DNA of 64,000 bases from Triplophysa rosa (lineage: Eukaryota > Chordata > Actinopteri > Cypriniformes > Nemacheilidae): assembly GCF_024868665.1 (NCBI RefSeq), contig NC_079897.1, forward strand, positions 752,124 through 816,123. The letters run 5' to 3'. Numbering within the stretch: position 1 is the stretch's first letter; the number at the start of each line of letters is the position of its first letter. A program made the translations under genes and the position numbers. Under the pieces are notes generated by a model. That model was not told where the DNA came from. It was given only the letters and a program-made list of their open reading frames with translations, and did not search any database. Below, one piece after another: positions 12,611-25,000 of the stretch.

Positions 12611-15075
12611 TTTTTTTGCTCTAAATAATGACTAATATGATTGATTTTGTAAAGAGTCATTGGGTTGAATTCATCTTTAAACTGAAACGTGACATTTCTG
12701 TGTTGATTTGTATGACTTGTTTGGTATTTGTATCTGATCCAAATAAATCTGTTATTTGTATCTTAACTTTTCAAACATCAACATTTGCGCTTTCATTACC
12801 ATTGGCCCAATGTCTGAAAGAAACTCTTTATCAGGTTGCACCAAAATAGAAATACGGCATCATCTTTACAGGAGAGCAAGACTGATGGATGAGCATGTTA
12901 AGTTTCCGGCCGTCAGGTACCGATTTCATAAAATCGGGCATTTAATTTAATATACTTAAACAAATGATATTTACTGTACACAAGCAGGACTCATATTATA
13001 CACTTGCTTGTGCAGTTTTTAAATTGACAAATAGCTAAATCCAGACGACGAAACCTTTTCAGAAGAAATATAGCTCATTTATTTACTGAAATTATGTTTT
13101 AAGAACTTTCCTTCACTCACAGGCCTTGAAATCTCCACTTTCGACATTTCCATGACTGTGGGACGTCTGCTGGTATGAATGAATCCGTGTAACAGCAGTT
13201 CTTCTGTATTTCAAGGAAGCTTGAAAATCTTCTGATGCCAGATCTGTTTCTTGGCATCCAGATGCTGTTACATGAGATTGCGATTCATATGTGAGGGATT
13301 TACTTCTCATGTAAACGTTTGTGTTCCAGTGAGAGAACAGCTGCGCACTAACAGCCGATAGCACTGACACACGATGAACTCATGACCCCAGAGTGTCATA
13401 CAGGTCAAAGTTCACACCAGCAGTGAGAATCAGACATAATCAGCAACTGTCAAAGCTTAAATGTACGAGTTTGCGTATCATATACTGCACTGTTTCTCTC
13501 ATTTCAACTCCCACACGAAACGACATTTTTATTTATTTATTACTAATACTAACTTTTGTTTGTTTTTGTCTTTCTTCCTGTAAAGCTGCTTTGAAAAAAT
13601 GAAACATTGTGAAAAGAGCTATACAAATAAACCTGAATTGAAATTGAATTTAGTATTTATTATACTACATTATATATAAATATATATACAGTAATTTGGT
13701 CTACAGTCTCATTTCACTACAAGTTGTATACAAATAAAATCTTGATTCTTGAATATTTACTATGATAAGGGTTAAAACACTAGGAATGAGCACTACAGTT
13801 TACCGTAGTAAATACTAAAGTATGCTACAGTATTCTTTCGTGTGGGGTTTTAAAGGGGAAAAAATGAAGAAAGGAGACACGAGTGTTGAATTGTAATCGC
13901 TGTGTATTCTACAACATCTTTGTATCAACAGTTTGCAGAGATACAATATAAATACAGTTCTGTACATTATAACACTGTAAATACTATGTTCATACATGTT
14001 ATGTACAGCTCCTTGTTAAGGAGAGCAGCATTGCTTTGTCTTAAGGTGTTGGGTTTGTATTCCACAGCTCACACGCTTTCATTATTCAGCCTACAGCCCA
14101 TAATCCTCCTTCCATCTATAGAAAACATATTTATATTGGCTTTAGTGTCACAAACTATACAAATCTGACAGTCAAACACACACACACACATGGATTGAAA
14201 TGCTTCAGTATTAGGCGGGTGAACCTAGAAGTCAATTAAGATGTAAAATACACAAACAGATGTTGTGTCAGTACATCAGGCCATTTCCTCTTCTCTCGGT
14301 TTAGTGACGGTCAAGGATTTGATCAAGAAAACAGCATCTGGGAAAGCGCAAATGTGCATCCAGGATTGAGTTCCTCCAGTGCAAGCGTTCAGACAGCAGT
14401 CCTTCCACATTTACAGTACATGACGGATCAATAACACGACACAGAGCTGCTGTCAACTCATAAATCCACCATGATTCTGATGGCTATGTGGCACTTAACA
14501 TTTCAGCAGAAATCTGTTCAACGCAGGAATAAACAAAGTCATCTACACAAAAAGAAGATTGAAGCATCGGGAGCTTGCACAGCAGATTTAAAAGGCTGTC
14601 TTTGGTAACAACTGATATCAGCACACAAACAAACAGTAGTACGTTCTGATGTTAGACAGAGTTTAGTGTACAGAGTTAGTTCTATAAGAAGTGGTAAATA
14701 AAGTTTATGCGACATTAGTATTTCAGTCGTATCAAAGCGTGATATAAATGTGATATAAAACATTCGTGCAACTCAGCAACATTCAAAGATGACATTAACG
14801 CATACGTTAGGTTTCTGTCCATTGTGAGGACATTCTCCATTGACATGACTTTTATATTGTACAAACTGTGCGTTCTATCCCCTAAACCTCACACAAGGAT
14901 TTTGCCTTGAGACGTGTTCAAAAATACATTGTTTAGCCCGTTTACGAATCAATTTCCCATCTTCATGGTTTCAGTCGCCACAACGATAGATAAACCTGTA
15001 CGCACGCACACACGATTTATTGCCACGTGACGACAAGAATCAGTCAACACATCAACACATATCGATTGTACAGCC
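12611..15075. other. intergenic spacer, rbm24 promoter side
   Basis: AT-rich DNA with no recognisable gene. It holds an L2-like tail (13575-13655), ACTATAGTA-type repeat (13740-13850) and a fragment of the GGGGAC repeat (14800-14930). The 3' UTR of kif13a may extend into its right part; no polyadenylation site could be chosen with confidence. Confidence 0.5.
13575..13655 (+). mobile_element. L2-like LINE 3' tail
   Basis: cttcctgtaaagctgctttg...cattgtgaaaagagctatac...aaacctgaattgaaattg reads in plus orientation as the end of an L2-type LINE with its TTGAA tail. Confidence 0.65.
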
Positions 15076-15112
15076 CAGTGTTTCTCAACCACGTGTCCGG
15101 TGTCCCCTAAAG

Positions 15113-15527
15113 CAGGGGTTTTTAAACTATGATGCCAAGGAGACCCAAATAAGATGAACCTTTTGTGAGGACCCCCGTTTCAAGCTTATTTTCTTTTGTG
15201 AGGACCCCCCTTTTTAAACTTCATTTCTTTTGTGAGGACCCCCCTTTTCAAACTTAATTTTTAAATCATTTTATGTATAAAGAGTAATAGTGTATTATAA
15301 AGACATTTTTTTCCAAACTTAAATAGTTCGCTACCCTTGTTAGATAATTAAATGCATTTGCACTGTAGCAACTCAAGGAAAGTGCAAGGAACAAAATCAA
15401 AAAAACACTAACAATAATAATGTTCAGTAGACTTTTACAATTTCTGCTTGATCTTTTTCCCTGAAATTCCTGGGGACCCCTGCAACCTACTAGAGGCCCC
15501 CCGGGAATTCCAGTTTGTAAACCCCTG
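15113..15527. mobile_element. hAT non-autonomous element with 8-bp target duplication
   Basis: Ends caggggtttttaaact and agtttgtaaacccctg are inverted. Flanks are ccctaaag (15105-15112) and cactaaag (15528-15535), 7 of 8 identical, with central TA. The inside contains a three-unit tandem repeat (15160-15265). Related elements are at 47010-47310 and 48146-48411. Confidence 0.75.
15160..15265. repeat. three-copy tandem repeat, about 38 bp unit
   Basis: Units of the form cttttgtgaggaccccc followed by cttt/ttcaaactt-type spacer repeat three times inside the hAT element. Confidence 0.8.
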
Positions 15528-15566
15528 CACTAAAGGACCTCAAGATGACTTAAAATGGTTTAAAAT

Positions 15567-15783
15567 GTGACCCGAAGTCATTTTTTTGTGATTTACTGTT
15601 TTCTACATAAAATCATTCTACACAATGTAAAGAACATTCGGAGAATATAACCTTGATGTCTTTCATATTGACTGAGTAAAACCATGTCACAGACTGAGAT
15701 TATAGTTAAATTAATGCTTGAAATCTGACGCTCAAAATCAGGTTTAGAGACTTTAGCCTGAATTTCACAGACTGGGTCACAAA
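15567..15783. mobile_element. short MITE with TGTGACCC ends
   Basis: Bounded by tgtgaccc and gggtcaca. The same ends bound a longer element at 35538-36136, which suggests one family of TGTGACCC...GGGTCACA fish MITEs. Confidence 0.5.
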
Positions 15784-16031
15784 AGACAAAACCAGCTTTA
15801 AAATGAACAACTAAAAATGTCTAGTGTTGGGTTACGTGTACTGTATGTCATGTTCACACATGTTCTAGAATATTATATTGGGCAGAAATTGTGAGTGGAG
15901 GGGGGCATGAAATATTGTTGAAGAATAAGGTTGAGATGCACTGATGTGAACAGAAGGATGAGGATGATGTCCAGGCTGTTGCCGTGCTGGTGGTTATCAA
16001 AGCATCAGAAATGACACGCTTCGCGTTCAAG

Positions 16032-16937
16032 TCAGTGTTTTGGGTCTATGGACGGGGGTCCTCTGGTGAGACGGGACGGCTTCACGAACACCCCGTGACC
16101 TGTGGCACAGCGGAAATACACCCTGCCCTGGACGGTACCGTTGTGTTTGCCTGCAAAGAACAAGAAAGGTTTTTTGGTTACGGTCTCTTGATTTCTTTGT
16201 GGCAGCTGAGATCTAGATTCAATCTTTGATGACGTACCCACAGCGAGATCCAGTTCCACTCCAACCCAGATGCCTTTGGCAAACTCCACCCCTCCGACAT
16301 AATGCACCGCCCCGCTCCGCTCGCCCACCCACACCTGCTCACCGGGAGCCATCCAGTCGGGCAGCTGAACCACGGGTGCGTTCTCGTCCTCGCTGGAGTC
16401 TGCAGCATCCTCCAAACCCAGCTCCGGAGATCCTTCTCCATTGTGGAGATGACTCTGGGACGTTGGGTCAGAGCCTGTCTCAAAAACACAGAGATCTCTT
16501 CCCTCGCCATCATCTGCCACCTTAAAGTCTGTGAATTCTTGACTGACGCTCAGAACGCATCGGTCTCTGCGACGAGAACAGCGCTGAGCGGGGACCGAAA
16601 ACGACATCACGTGACCTCTGGTGTGTTCCTGAGGGTCTGAGGTGTCTCTGGCGTTGATCTGATCACAGCTCTCGCTGCCGCTGAAGAGCACGTCTGATAG
16701 AGTGGCGGTGGAGGCACTATGAGAGACGTAACCGCTGGTGCAGCTGCTGGCCGTGGGACTTCGGGACACCTCTTTCTCCTCAGACGCGCACACGCCGGCC
16801 TCCGGGGTCTCCAGAGTGGCATTGTACACCTCAAAATTTGCGAAATCCTCTGGGACGTAAGGCTTGAAGTTCTGGAGCTGTGGAGAGCCGGGACCTGGGA
16901 TGCTGAAGGCTGAATCAGACTCCTCCTCCTCTGAATC
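16032..16937 (-). CDS. kif13a: kif13a exons 38-39: KIF13A tail fused to CAP-Gly domain
   Basis: Exon 38 (16238-16937, 700 nt) starts [19 protein letters not shown], then [35 protein letters not shown] and [14 protein letters not shown], all matching the KIF13A tail. The same exon continues into [14 protein letters not shown] and [20 protein letters not shown], the first half of a CAP-Gly domain. After an 87-nt intron (16151-16237), exon 39 (16032-16150) gives [20 protein letters not shown] and the stop at 16032-16034. CAP-Gly domains bind the EEY/F tails of tubulin, EB1 and CLIP. The usual GKNDG core reads GKHNG here. Mammalian KIF13B ends in CAP-Gly, while mammalian KIF13A as I know it does not. 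The fusion is certain at the sequence level because both parts share one exon. Confidence 0.92.
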   Translation of the reverse strand, partial: DSEEEESDSAFSIPGPGSPQLQNFKPYVPEDFANFEVYNATLETPEAGVCASEEKEVSRSPTASSCTSGYVSHSASTATLSDVLFSGSESCDQINARDTSDPQEHTRGHVMSFSVPAQRCSRRRDRCVLSVSQEFTDFKVADDGEGRDLCVFETGSDPTSQSHLHNGEGSPELGLEDAADSSEDENAPVVQLPDWMAPGEQVWVGERSGAVHYVGGVEFAKGIWVGVELDLAVGTSSKIESRSQLPQRNQETVTKKPFLFFAGKHNGTVQGRVYFRCATGHGVFVKPSRLTRGPPSIDPKH

Positions 16938-18991
16938 CTGACCAGTCATCAGCAAGCACACGGGAAACAGAGTCAGTAGATTCACATACTATAACGCCAC
17001 GTCTACAGCACACATAAAAATATATATATATATACAGCTAAAGGCTAAAATACACTACAAGACTTTTGCTCATAGTTTCAGTCTGGACTTGTTGCAGAAA
17101 GTCTGTGCCAGTCTGCAGATTTGATCACTTTGTGTGTTTCTATCTGAAACTTTCAAAAGTCTGCAAGCATATGATGTCTAGTTTACAAAAATCTGTTCAG
17201 ATTTTAAAAGTCTTGTAGTGTGTTCCAGCCTTAAGATTGAAAGAAGATTCTGCAAATGTAACGTTGTTCAACATTGTGGATTATCTGTGAAAATCTGTTA
17301 TGTGAAATAGTTTATTCAGGGAACTACTAGACAAAATCAAAGTCCCTCTCATTTATTTCCATTATTAGCATTTATTATATTGAAACAACACTGAACAAAT
17401 ACAGCTGATCATGAACACAGTTTCTATCTGTAACACTGAACGTGTCATTGAGAAGAGCAGTGTGATGTGTGGAGTAAACGCGGTAAACACACATGCAGAC
17501 ACATGAGGACAGTGACATGGAGATGATGATGCAGATTTATAAACTCAGACAAAAACGTAAGAAAAAACAACTTAAGAATCGAGACTCGTGTTGTCAGGTA
17601 AGACACGTTTATACTTGATAATTCAAGACTTAAAGATAAAAAAATACGATTCAAGCACTTTCATAAAAACTAAAGCAACAGTTCTGCTTTTAAACATTCA
17701 GTTTACAAACATTTCTAAGTTTCATTTGGTTCAATGTCAAATTCATCTGTCCTGATTTAACTATTTATAAAAAAAAACATGTAGATGTAAGATGTAAATA
17801 TCATCACAGATGTGATAGTTTATAAGGGAGTAATAACACTAGACAACTGGACTGTAAAGATTGTCCAATAGAAAGACTTATTGAATTGCTATACAAATAA
17901 ATAGTTAATGGTTTAAATAGTTTGGCATAATCTTTCTTTGTTATTAAATGACAGGTTTATATTCTAATAAAAACTTTTTTTGACCCCAAAGTTTGACCCA
18001 AACTTTCTTTACTATTATTTTTTTTAAATCACCGAGTAGAAGACTTGATCATGTTATTTGGAAAAAGGTGTATTATTTGTCTTAAGTATGTTACAGATGT
18101 TCTTTTACTTGGCAACATCAAGGTTCAGATTAAAGGAGTAGTTCACCTCCAAATTTGCCCCCACTGACTTTCCATAGTAGAAATAAGAATGACTATGGAA
18201 AGTGAACGGGGGCAAGTTTGGAAGTGAACTACTCCTTTAATAAACGAAAAGCGACTTTTTTAAATATCTAAAACCAAAACCACAGATTACAGAATGAGTT
18301 TATATGACTCCCTGTGGTCAGTATCACTGTGTGTGTGGTTCAAGGGGGCACTAGCGGTTGTGTGTAGAACGACACTTACAGCAGCGTGTGGCAGTGTATG
18401 AGTGAGATCTGTGCTCAGTCTGGGCTTTCTGTGATTGGCTCTCATGCTGATGATGTCACTGATGATGTCACTGGGGCCGTGGCCCTCGCTCTGTGCCCTG
18501 GGTCTGGAGCCGGTGAGGCCAAGCGTGCTGCTTTCCACAAACCAGCGCATGCTCTGTAATGATGTCACAACACTTGACACAGGCCATGCAACACGCTAAA
18601 CACACACAACACACGCACACATCACACAGGCTGCTGGAGTTAGACAGGCACATGCTGCAGGCGTGTATGTGGGAGGGGGGAATGATGTTCACAGGTTCAG
18701 TGTAACGTGTGGTTAAAACACAGACTCAAGGCATGCTGGGTAAAGGGTCCAAAATGCACAGCTGCCAACTGAAAGAATATTCTCACTTCAGACTCAAACT
18801 TCAACATTTACAACAGCGACAGTCAAACATTCTTACAACTGATGTATTAGGTTTCTAATGAAGTCAGAAGGCCAACTGACATTTGTTTTGCTGCTAGCGA
18901 GTGTTAATTTTGGACTTTGGCTGGCTTTGATTTAGCAAACATTTCAAACCGAGGGAGCAGAGCCTGGAGTCACGTGTAGTGCTAGTAAACC

Positions 18992-19034
<43 letters not shown>

Positions 19035-22000
19035 CACAATATGAGTGGCATGTAGAAATGGCACAGCTGATGAGAGATACCTGATGAGAAAAACACATTG
19101 TGTGTGCGAAAGATTATTTGTGTGAGTGTGTGTATGATGGTGTGATTATACTGTATGTGTGTGTGTGTGCGCAAGTCTATAATTATGTGTGTATATTCAT
19201 ACGTGTGTGTGTGTGCATGTGTATAATTATGTGTGTGTATGATTACATGTATACAATTGAGTTTATATTCATACGTGTGTGGGTGTGTGATAATTTGTCT
19301 ATGTGAGTGTGCATATGATCATGTTTTGTTGTGTGTCTTTGATCATTTGTCTGCATATGCGTGTCCATAATCATATATGTGTGTGTTTGATTATGTGTGT
19401 GTGTGTACCTCGTGTCCCAGCAGCGGTCGTGACTCCAGCGAGCGTTTGGCTTTGCTCTCCTCTTTCACTGGCAGGAGAGATTTCAGGAATTTGGGCGGCT
19501 GAGGTGACAGAACTTTAAATGGACTGGAGTTCAAGATTGTTGGACTGTCAGTAACCGACCCTGAGGAGAAAGTTTTCATGACACGTGTCATTTCTAGAGC
19601 ACTACTGACGTTCCGATTTTAAAGCAGAATCTGTGTGATATTGTCGAACACATTTAAACATGACAAATGTATTCATTCCAACTTAGGAAGTAAAGTCGTG
19701 CAAACAGAATGTTTAAAATATGAACAGTAATAACATAAAGAAAGAACTGATACCAGCACTGACATGAGTTGTATATATTTACCATGATTCTCTCTGCTTC
19801 TGACAGCCGTGTCTTTCGTGTTGTTATTGTTGAGCGATGACTCTTGTGCGCTGGCTTCACAGACGTCTGCATGAACGGCACAGTGACCCTGTGGAAATAA
19901 CACGGAGCTGAACATCAGCGTGTGTTTCTGTTATTCTCTCTCTGTCCGTCTGTGTGTTTACAAACCTTCACTTCATCATCTTCACATCCCGGCACGTCTG
20001 ATTTCTGCACAACAAACACATGAAACAGTCAATGACATGATTTATCTACGGTTTATCTATTAAACATACATTAAAAGGCTATTTATAACTATTATATTTC
20101 TTTGATTGTTGTTTAAATGACGTCATGATATCACGGAAATGATGTCAACGCCACAATCTTAAAAAAACTTTTTTGTCATCACAAATTTCAACTGGAATTA
20201 AACCAAAAGGGCATTTAATGAAAATGTATATGAAAATATATATTATAAAAAAAGTTTGTTGTATTTTTATTAAAATATTTAACATTTTGTAACTTTCACC
20301 TGCAGGTTACCTAAAAACAAAAGAAAAGTCTAAAGAAGTATTTCAAATCCATATAAAAACACAATTCAAAATAGATTCGAGTAACATTCTACATACACAT
20401 TTGTTACTAACCTGTACATTTATTACACAGATTAATACGCATAGTTTAAAAACATAATATATTTATAATACATATTCTGTTTACATACCCTAAAGCACAA
20501 CGATTAAAGGGACAGTTCACCCAAAAATGGTAATTCTGTCATCATTTACTCACCCTCAGATTGTTGTAAAACTGTATAAAAGTCTTAGTTCTATGTCAGT
20601 AAGCAAACACATCTCATCCCTCATTCACTGCCATAGTAGGGAAAATAAATACTATGGGAGTCAATGAGTGATGAGATCTGTTTGCTTACTGACATTCTTA
20701 CAAATATCTTCATTTGTGTTCGGCAGAACTAAGACTTTTATACAGTTTTACAACAATCTGAGGGTGAGTAAATGATGACAGAATTACCATTTTTGGGTGA
20801 ACTGTCCCTTTAATATACTGTAAATGTCTAGACAATTAAATAAAAGAAATAAACTATAGGCGCTCTTACGTGCTGTACGTTTGGAGTGCTGAGACTTCTG
20901 CGAATGTGTCTGTTTTTAACAGAAAGAGCTTCCTTCACACTGACCGCCTGAACACACACACACAGGTTTGTTTTGGGTGTCTTCGTAGGAAACTGACATC
21001 ATCAGAAGGAAAACCTCAATCTTTCAGATGTTTACCTGTCTGAGTCTCTCCAGACACAGAATATTCTCCACCTCCAGAACTCCTCTGGTGTATTTCTCGA
21101 TGTACGTCTCACCATCCAAAGTCTCCTCGCCGTCCCCTCGTGCCGCCATCAAAGCCAGCGTCTCGCGCTCCTCGGGTTCCTCAGACGCCTGTCCACACAC
21201 ACCACAGATGAGTGTGGATTCAGAAAGATTCGCCAATTGTAGTTTTTCAATAGTTCTGTACCTTCGGTATGTTGGACACGATCTCATACGTGACTCCACA
21301 CGAGTGCAGAAGGTTCTTTAAAGACATCCTCCTCTTCAGACTCTGAGTGAAACTCTACAACACGCACACACTCGTGAACGCACCGTTCATCTGCTGTTCA
21401 TCTGCATACGTGAGGCGTGACATCTCACCTGTCTGTTGTAGATGTTGACGGCCATTCTCTTGCGCAGGACCAGCTCCATTGAGGCCGGGAGGCTGAGCTG
21501 CGCTGTGACCTTCACGATCAGATAGATGCGTTCGTGGGGCGCCGTGACGCGGTTCAGATGGACGGAGTCGTGGATGGACGAATCCCACGAACACACAGCG
21601 GTCACCTGTCATATTTCAGTCCATGACGTCATAGAGAGCAGCTGCGTTGTGTATCATGTTGCAGTGCGTATCATCAGTATTACATCACAGGTGGAAATGT
21701 GTTACCTCATCATGGCTGTGTCTGATGATGGGCAGGTAGAAGAAAGCGCTGCCGTGTTCTTTGGGGAGGATGGAGTTAACTCCGGCAGCATGAGGTCCGA
21801 TCAACTGTCCATTCACGCTCAGATTATCCGCTGGAACATACACAGATCTCCGAGTTACACTGACATCTGATCAGGCGTTTTCAATGATTGTCGATTTAAA
21901 CAAAAAGGAATTCTGAACACTGCAGACTGATACAGTATTCATACTGAGCATAGATTATCAAATAAAAGGGTGACATACTGGATGATTTACCTTCATATTT

Positions 22001-25000
22001 GCGTTCAGATCTTTAATGGACTCGGTGCACAAGTGTAGTGACGAACTTCCGATGTTGTCTGAATATCAGTTTCCGCTTTCATTTATAAAACAGCTTAACA
22101 TGCCTCAACAACAACTGGGGGAAACCACAATACTGTGAAACTTTACGTGTAATAAACACTAGCTGCTGTCAAAAGAACGAGCCGTTATTCCACTGACTAG
22201 ATGAAGAATCTCACATTAGGCATTTTCTCCTCCATAGAAGTCCATTGTAAGGCAGCGCAAACTGAGAACATCAAACTTTTCTCATATCATGCTGATGTTT
22301 GATATCGGTGATTATTATTTAATCATTTGGTTCCCCTGGTCGTTCCTCTGGCCCTAAGAGAAAATGCTTAATGTGAGATTTATCTTTTAAGAGCTCGTGG
22401 GATTTTTTTGACAGCGGCTTGTGTTTATTACACTGCAAAAAATGACTTTATTACTTAGTATTTTTGTCTTGTTTTCCAGTACAAATGTCTACAAATTCTT
22501 GAGTCAAGATGCCTTTTCTCGATGACCAAAATGACCTATGAAAATAAGTCTTGTTTTTAGACAAAAAAATATGAAATTTCAGTGAATTTGCGCTTAAAGC
22601 AAGCAAAAAAAATCTGCCAATGGGGTAAGAAAAATAATCTTGAATTTAGTGACTAAGAAAAATGTTTTTTTTTGCTTGTTTTAACCACAAATTCACTGAA
22701 ATTTCATAGTTTTTGTCTAAAAACAAGACTTATTTTCTTGGGTCATTTTGCTCATCAAGAAAAGGCATCTTGATTCAAGAATTTTTAGACATTTGTGCTG
22801 GAAAACAAGACAAAAATACTAAGTAAGAAAGTCATTTTTTGCAGTGTACAAGTACATTTTGACAGAAATGTGGCTTTGCCAAGTCATCGTTGAGGTTTGT
22901 TAAGTCGTTCTAGAAATGAAACCGGAAACTGATATCCCCACCTCCGACAACATCGGTCACCACGCGAGTCCATTAAAGATCTGAACGCAAATATGAAAAT
23001 CTGGTAAATCATCCAGTTTTTCACCATTTTGACAAGATCACAATTTTACTTTATAATCTATGTTTAGTATGAATATCAGTCTGCAGTGTTAAGAAATCCT
23101 GAATGTTTAAATCAATCAGTTCAATAAATGTAAGGTGTTTACAGGAATCCAACATGAGCAGTGTATATATTTTTACAGATGGAGAGTTTTGTTTTCAGTA
23201 ATACAGATTTTATTGAAGCTTTCAACTTTTCTCTTTGGCTTTAAGCACGGTGTTAATTGGATTGTTAATACAACCGAGCACAACAGAGATCTAAGTTTTG
23301 ACATGTAGTTTATAGTGTTTAATAACAAACATCCCACCTGAGCCTTGTCATGATTTATCCAGGTGTAAAAATAAACCCTGAAGATCAACAGATCTTACCA
23401 TTCAGGTCCAGGAACAGCACAGGTATATGCTCTTCCATGCCAGCAGGGGGAACCCTTGAGTAACAACAAAAATGGTGGAAACAGTTCAAAATCGTGCCAA
23501 GTTTTTCTAACGGTTTTCATTTTCTGGATGTAGAGTATTTACAGATTCATTACAGGTCATGCTTTTAGTTCCTAATAAATATCCCTGGTGGTCATATTGC
23601 AATATGTAGCGTATGGAAGAGAAAGATCTGAATGTTGTCACCAGTGTGCAGGTGCTCCGGGTATCCCACTGCCAGGGGCTGGAACCAGTACAGCGTTCCT
23701 CTCCTCCGTCAGACCCACCCACTGCTCCACCAGTCGAGCTTCTCGTTCCACATCTTCCTCAGATTTCTCTGTCAATCACAGCACAGAATCAACACCACGA
23801 CTCCATCACAGCCGGTCACAGTGAACTCCGTGAAGTCCAACCTGATTTGTTGATGATTTTCTTGATCTGTTCCTCCAGATATTCCCGGCGTTTGATGAGC
23901 GCTTCGGACCAGCGATCCCGCACACAGTTCAGGTCTTCCTCCTGTACACAGACAGCACAAACGTCTCAGCATAGTTCAGCTGACGGACTGAGACCTGATC
24001 ATTCAAACGTATCCAATCCCTCATGGATCCACAGCAGACACCAGCGTTAGGCCGCTACACATCACGACTTTATTTACCGCTATTACTTGTGAATTATATA
24101 GTCAAAACAACTCCTGACCATCGCATCAAAGGCAGCGCATCATTCTTCTCAGCTTATTTAAATCAACTTTTGTTTAAATCCGATTTCAGCTCTGAGCTGA
24201 TGGTCTGGGCTTATTTTCAAGTTGTCGTGTAGACGGCATCAAGCTCATGGTGTCATGTAAATGATTCAAATACATATGAAACACATGTCAGTAACCTCAA
24301 ATGGACACAGATGAGGCCATCAGAAGCTCCATCTCTGTACTGTTCAGAAACACATAACATGCAGAAGACATGCAGACATGCGCTGGTCATGTGATCATGT
24401 TAAGCACACACACGTGTATCAGCTCTGCAGTGTGTTAGCGCAGTTACTGCTGCCGTTTCTTTGCCTCTGGAGACGTTCGCTTTCATCACGTCAAGTTCCT
24501 AAACGTCTTCCAGTGTTCCCTATGGCTGGCCACTTCATGATTCAAAGTTTCCCGGGCGGGTGCATTCAAATCTTTAATGTTACTCAGAGATTGTTCGGGA
24601 CACTCACTGGAACGGTTACTTGACCAGAAATGATCATTCATTATTTCCTATGAAATATTTACTGCATACTTACATTTATTAATTTAGCCAAGCATCTTTT
24701 ATTTCATTTTATTAATGCAGTGTAGTGTCACTAAACTCCGCCCCCTTGTGGTGAGTAATATCAGCCGTTGAGTGCCCGTGGATGCACGGTTCGACTTTTT
24801 ACCGTAAACAGTAGACCATCCGGGTACTTTGAGAATACTCGTTTCAGCATACTATGATTTGGTACATACTAATTCTATATTTTGAATACTATTTAGGACG
24901 GATAGTATGCGAATTGGGACGCAGCTATAGTTTTGCTACCTTTACTATAGTTTAAACATGCTATAATTTGAGTGAAAATGTGGTTATATATAAATGAAGA

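Larger units (their letters stand above)
15076..15943. mobile_element. outer hAT-like element carrying nested insertions
   Basis: Left end cagtgtttctcaacc (15076-15090) and right end ggttgagatgcactg (15929-15943) match as inverted repeats at 13 of 15 positions. The interior is occupied by a second hAT-like element at 15113-15527 and a third repeat at 15567-15783. No clear 8-bp target duplication flanks it. Downstream of the kif13a stop, it may lie in its 3' UTR. Confidence 0.5.

Noticed and set aside
16226..16640. Plus-strand frames of 99-112 codons
   Set aside because: Antisense shadows of kif13a exon 38.
16032..16937. Assignment of the gene as kif13b because of the CAP-Gly end
   Set aside because: Stalk ([20 protein letters not shown]), tail motifs and neighbours rbm24 and nhlrc1 all fit kif13a.
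21526..21870. Plus-strand 114-codon frame
   Set aside because: Antisense to kif13a exons 29 and 30.
23588..24050. Plus-strand frames of 73-145 codons
   Set aside because: Antisense to kif13a exons 26 and 27.
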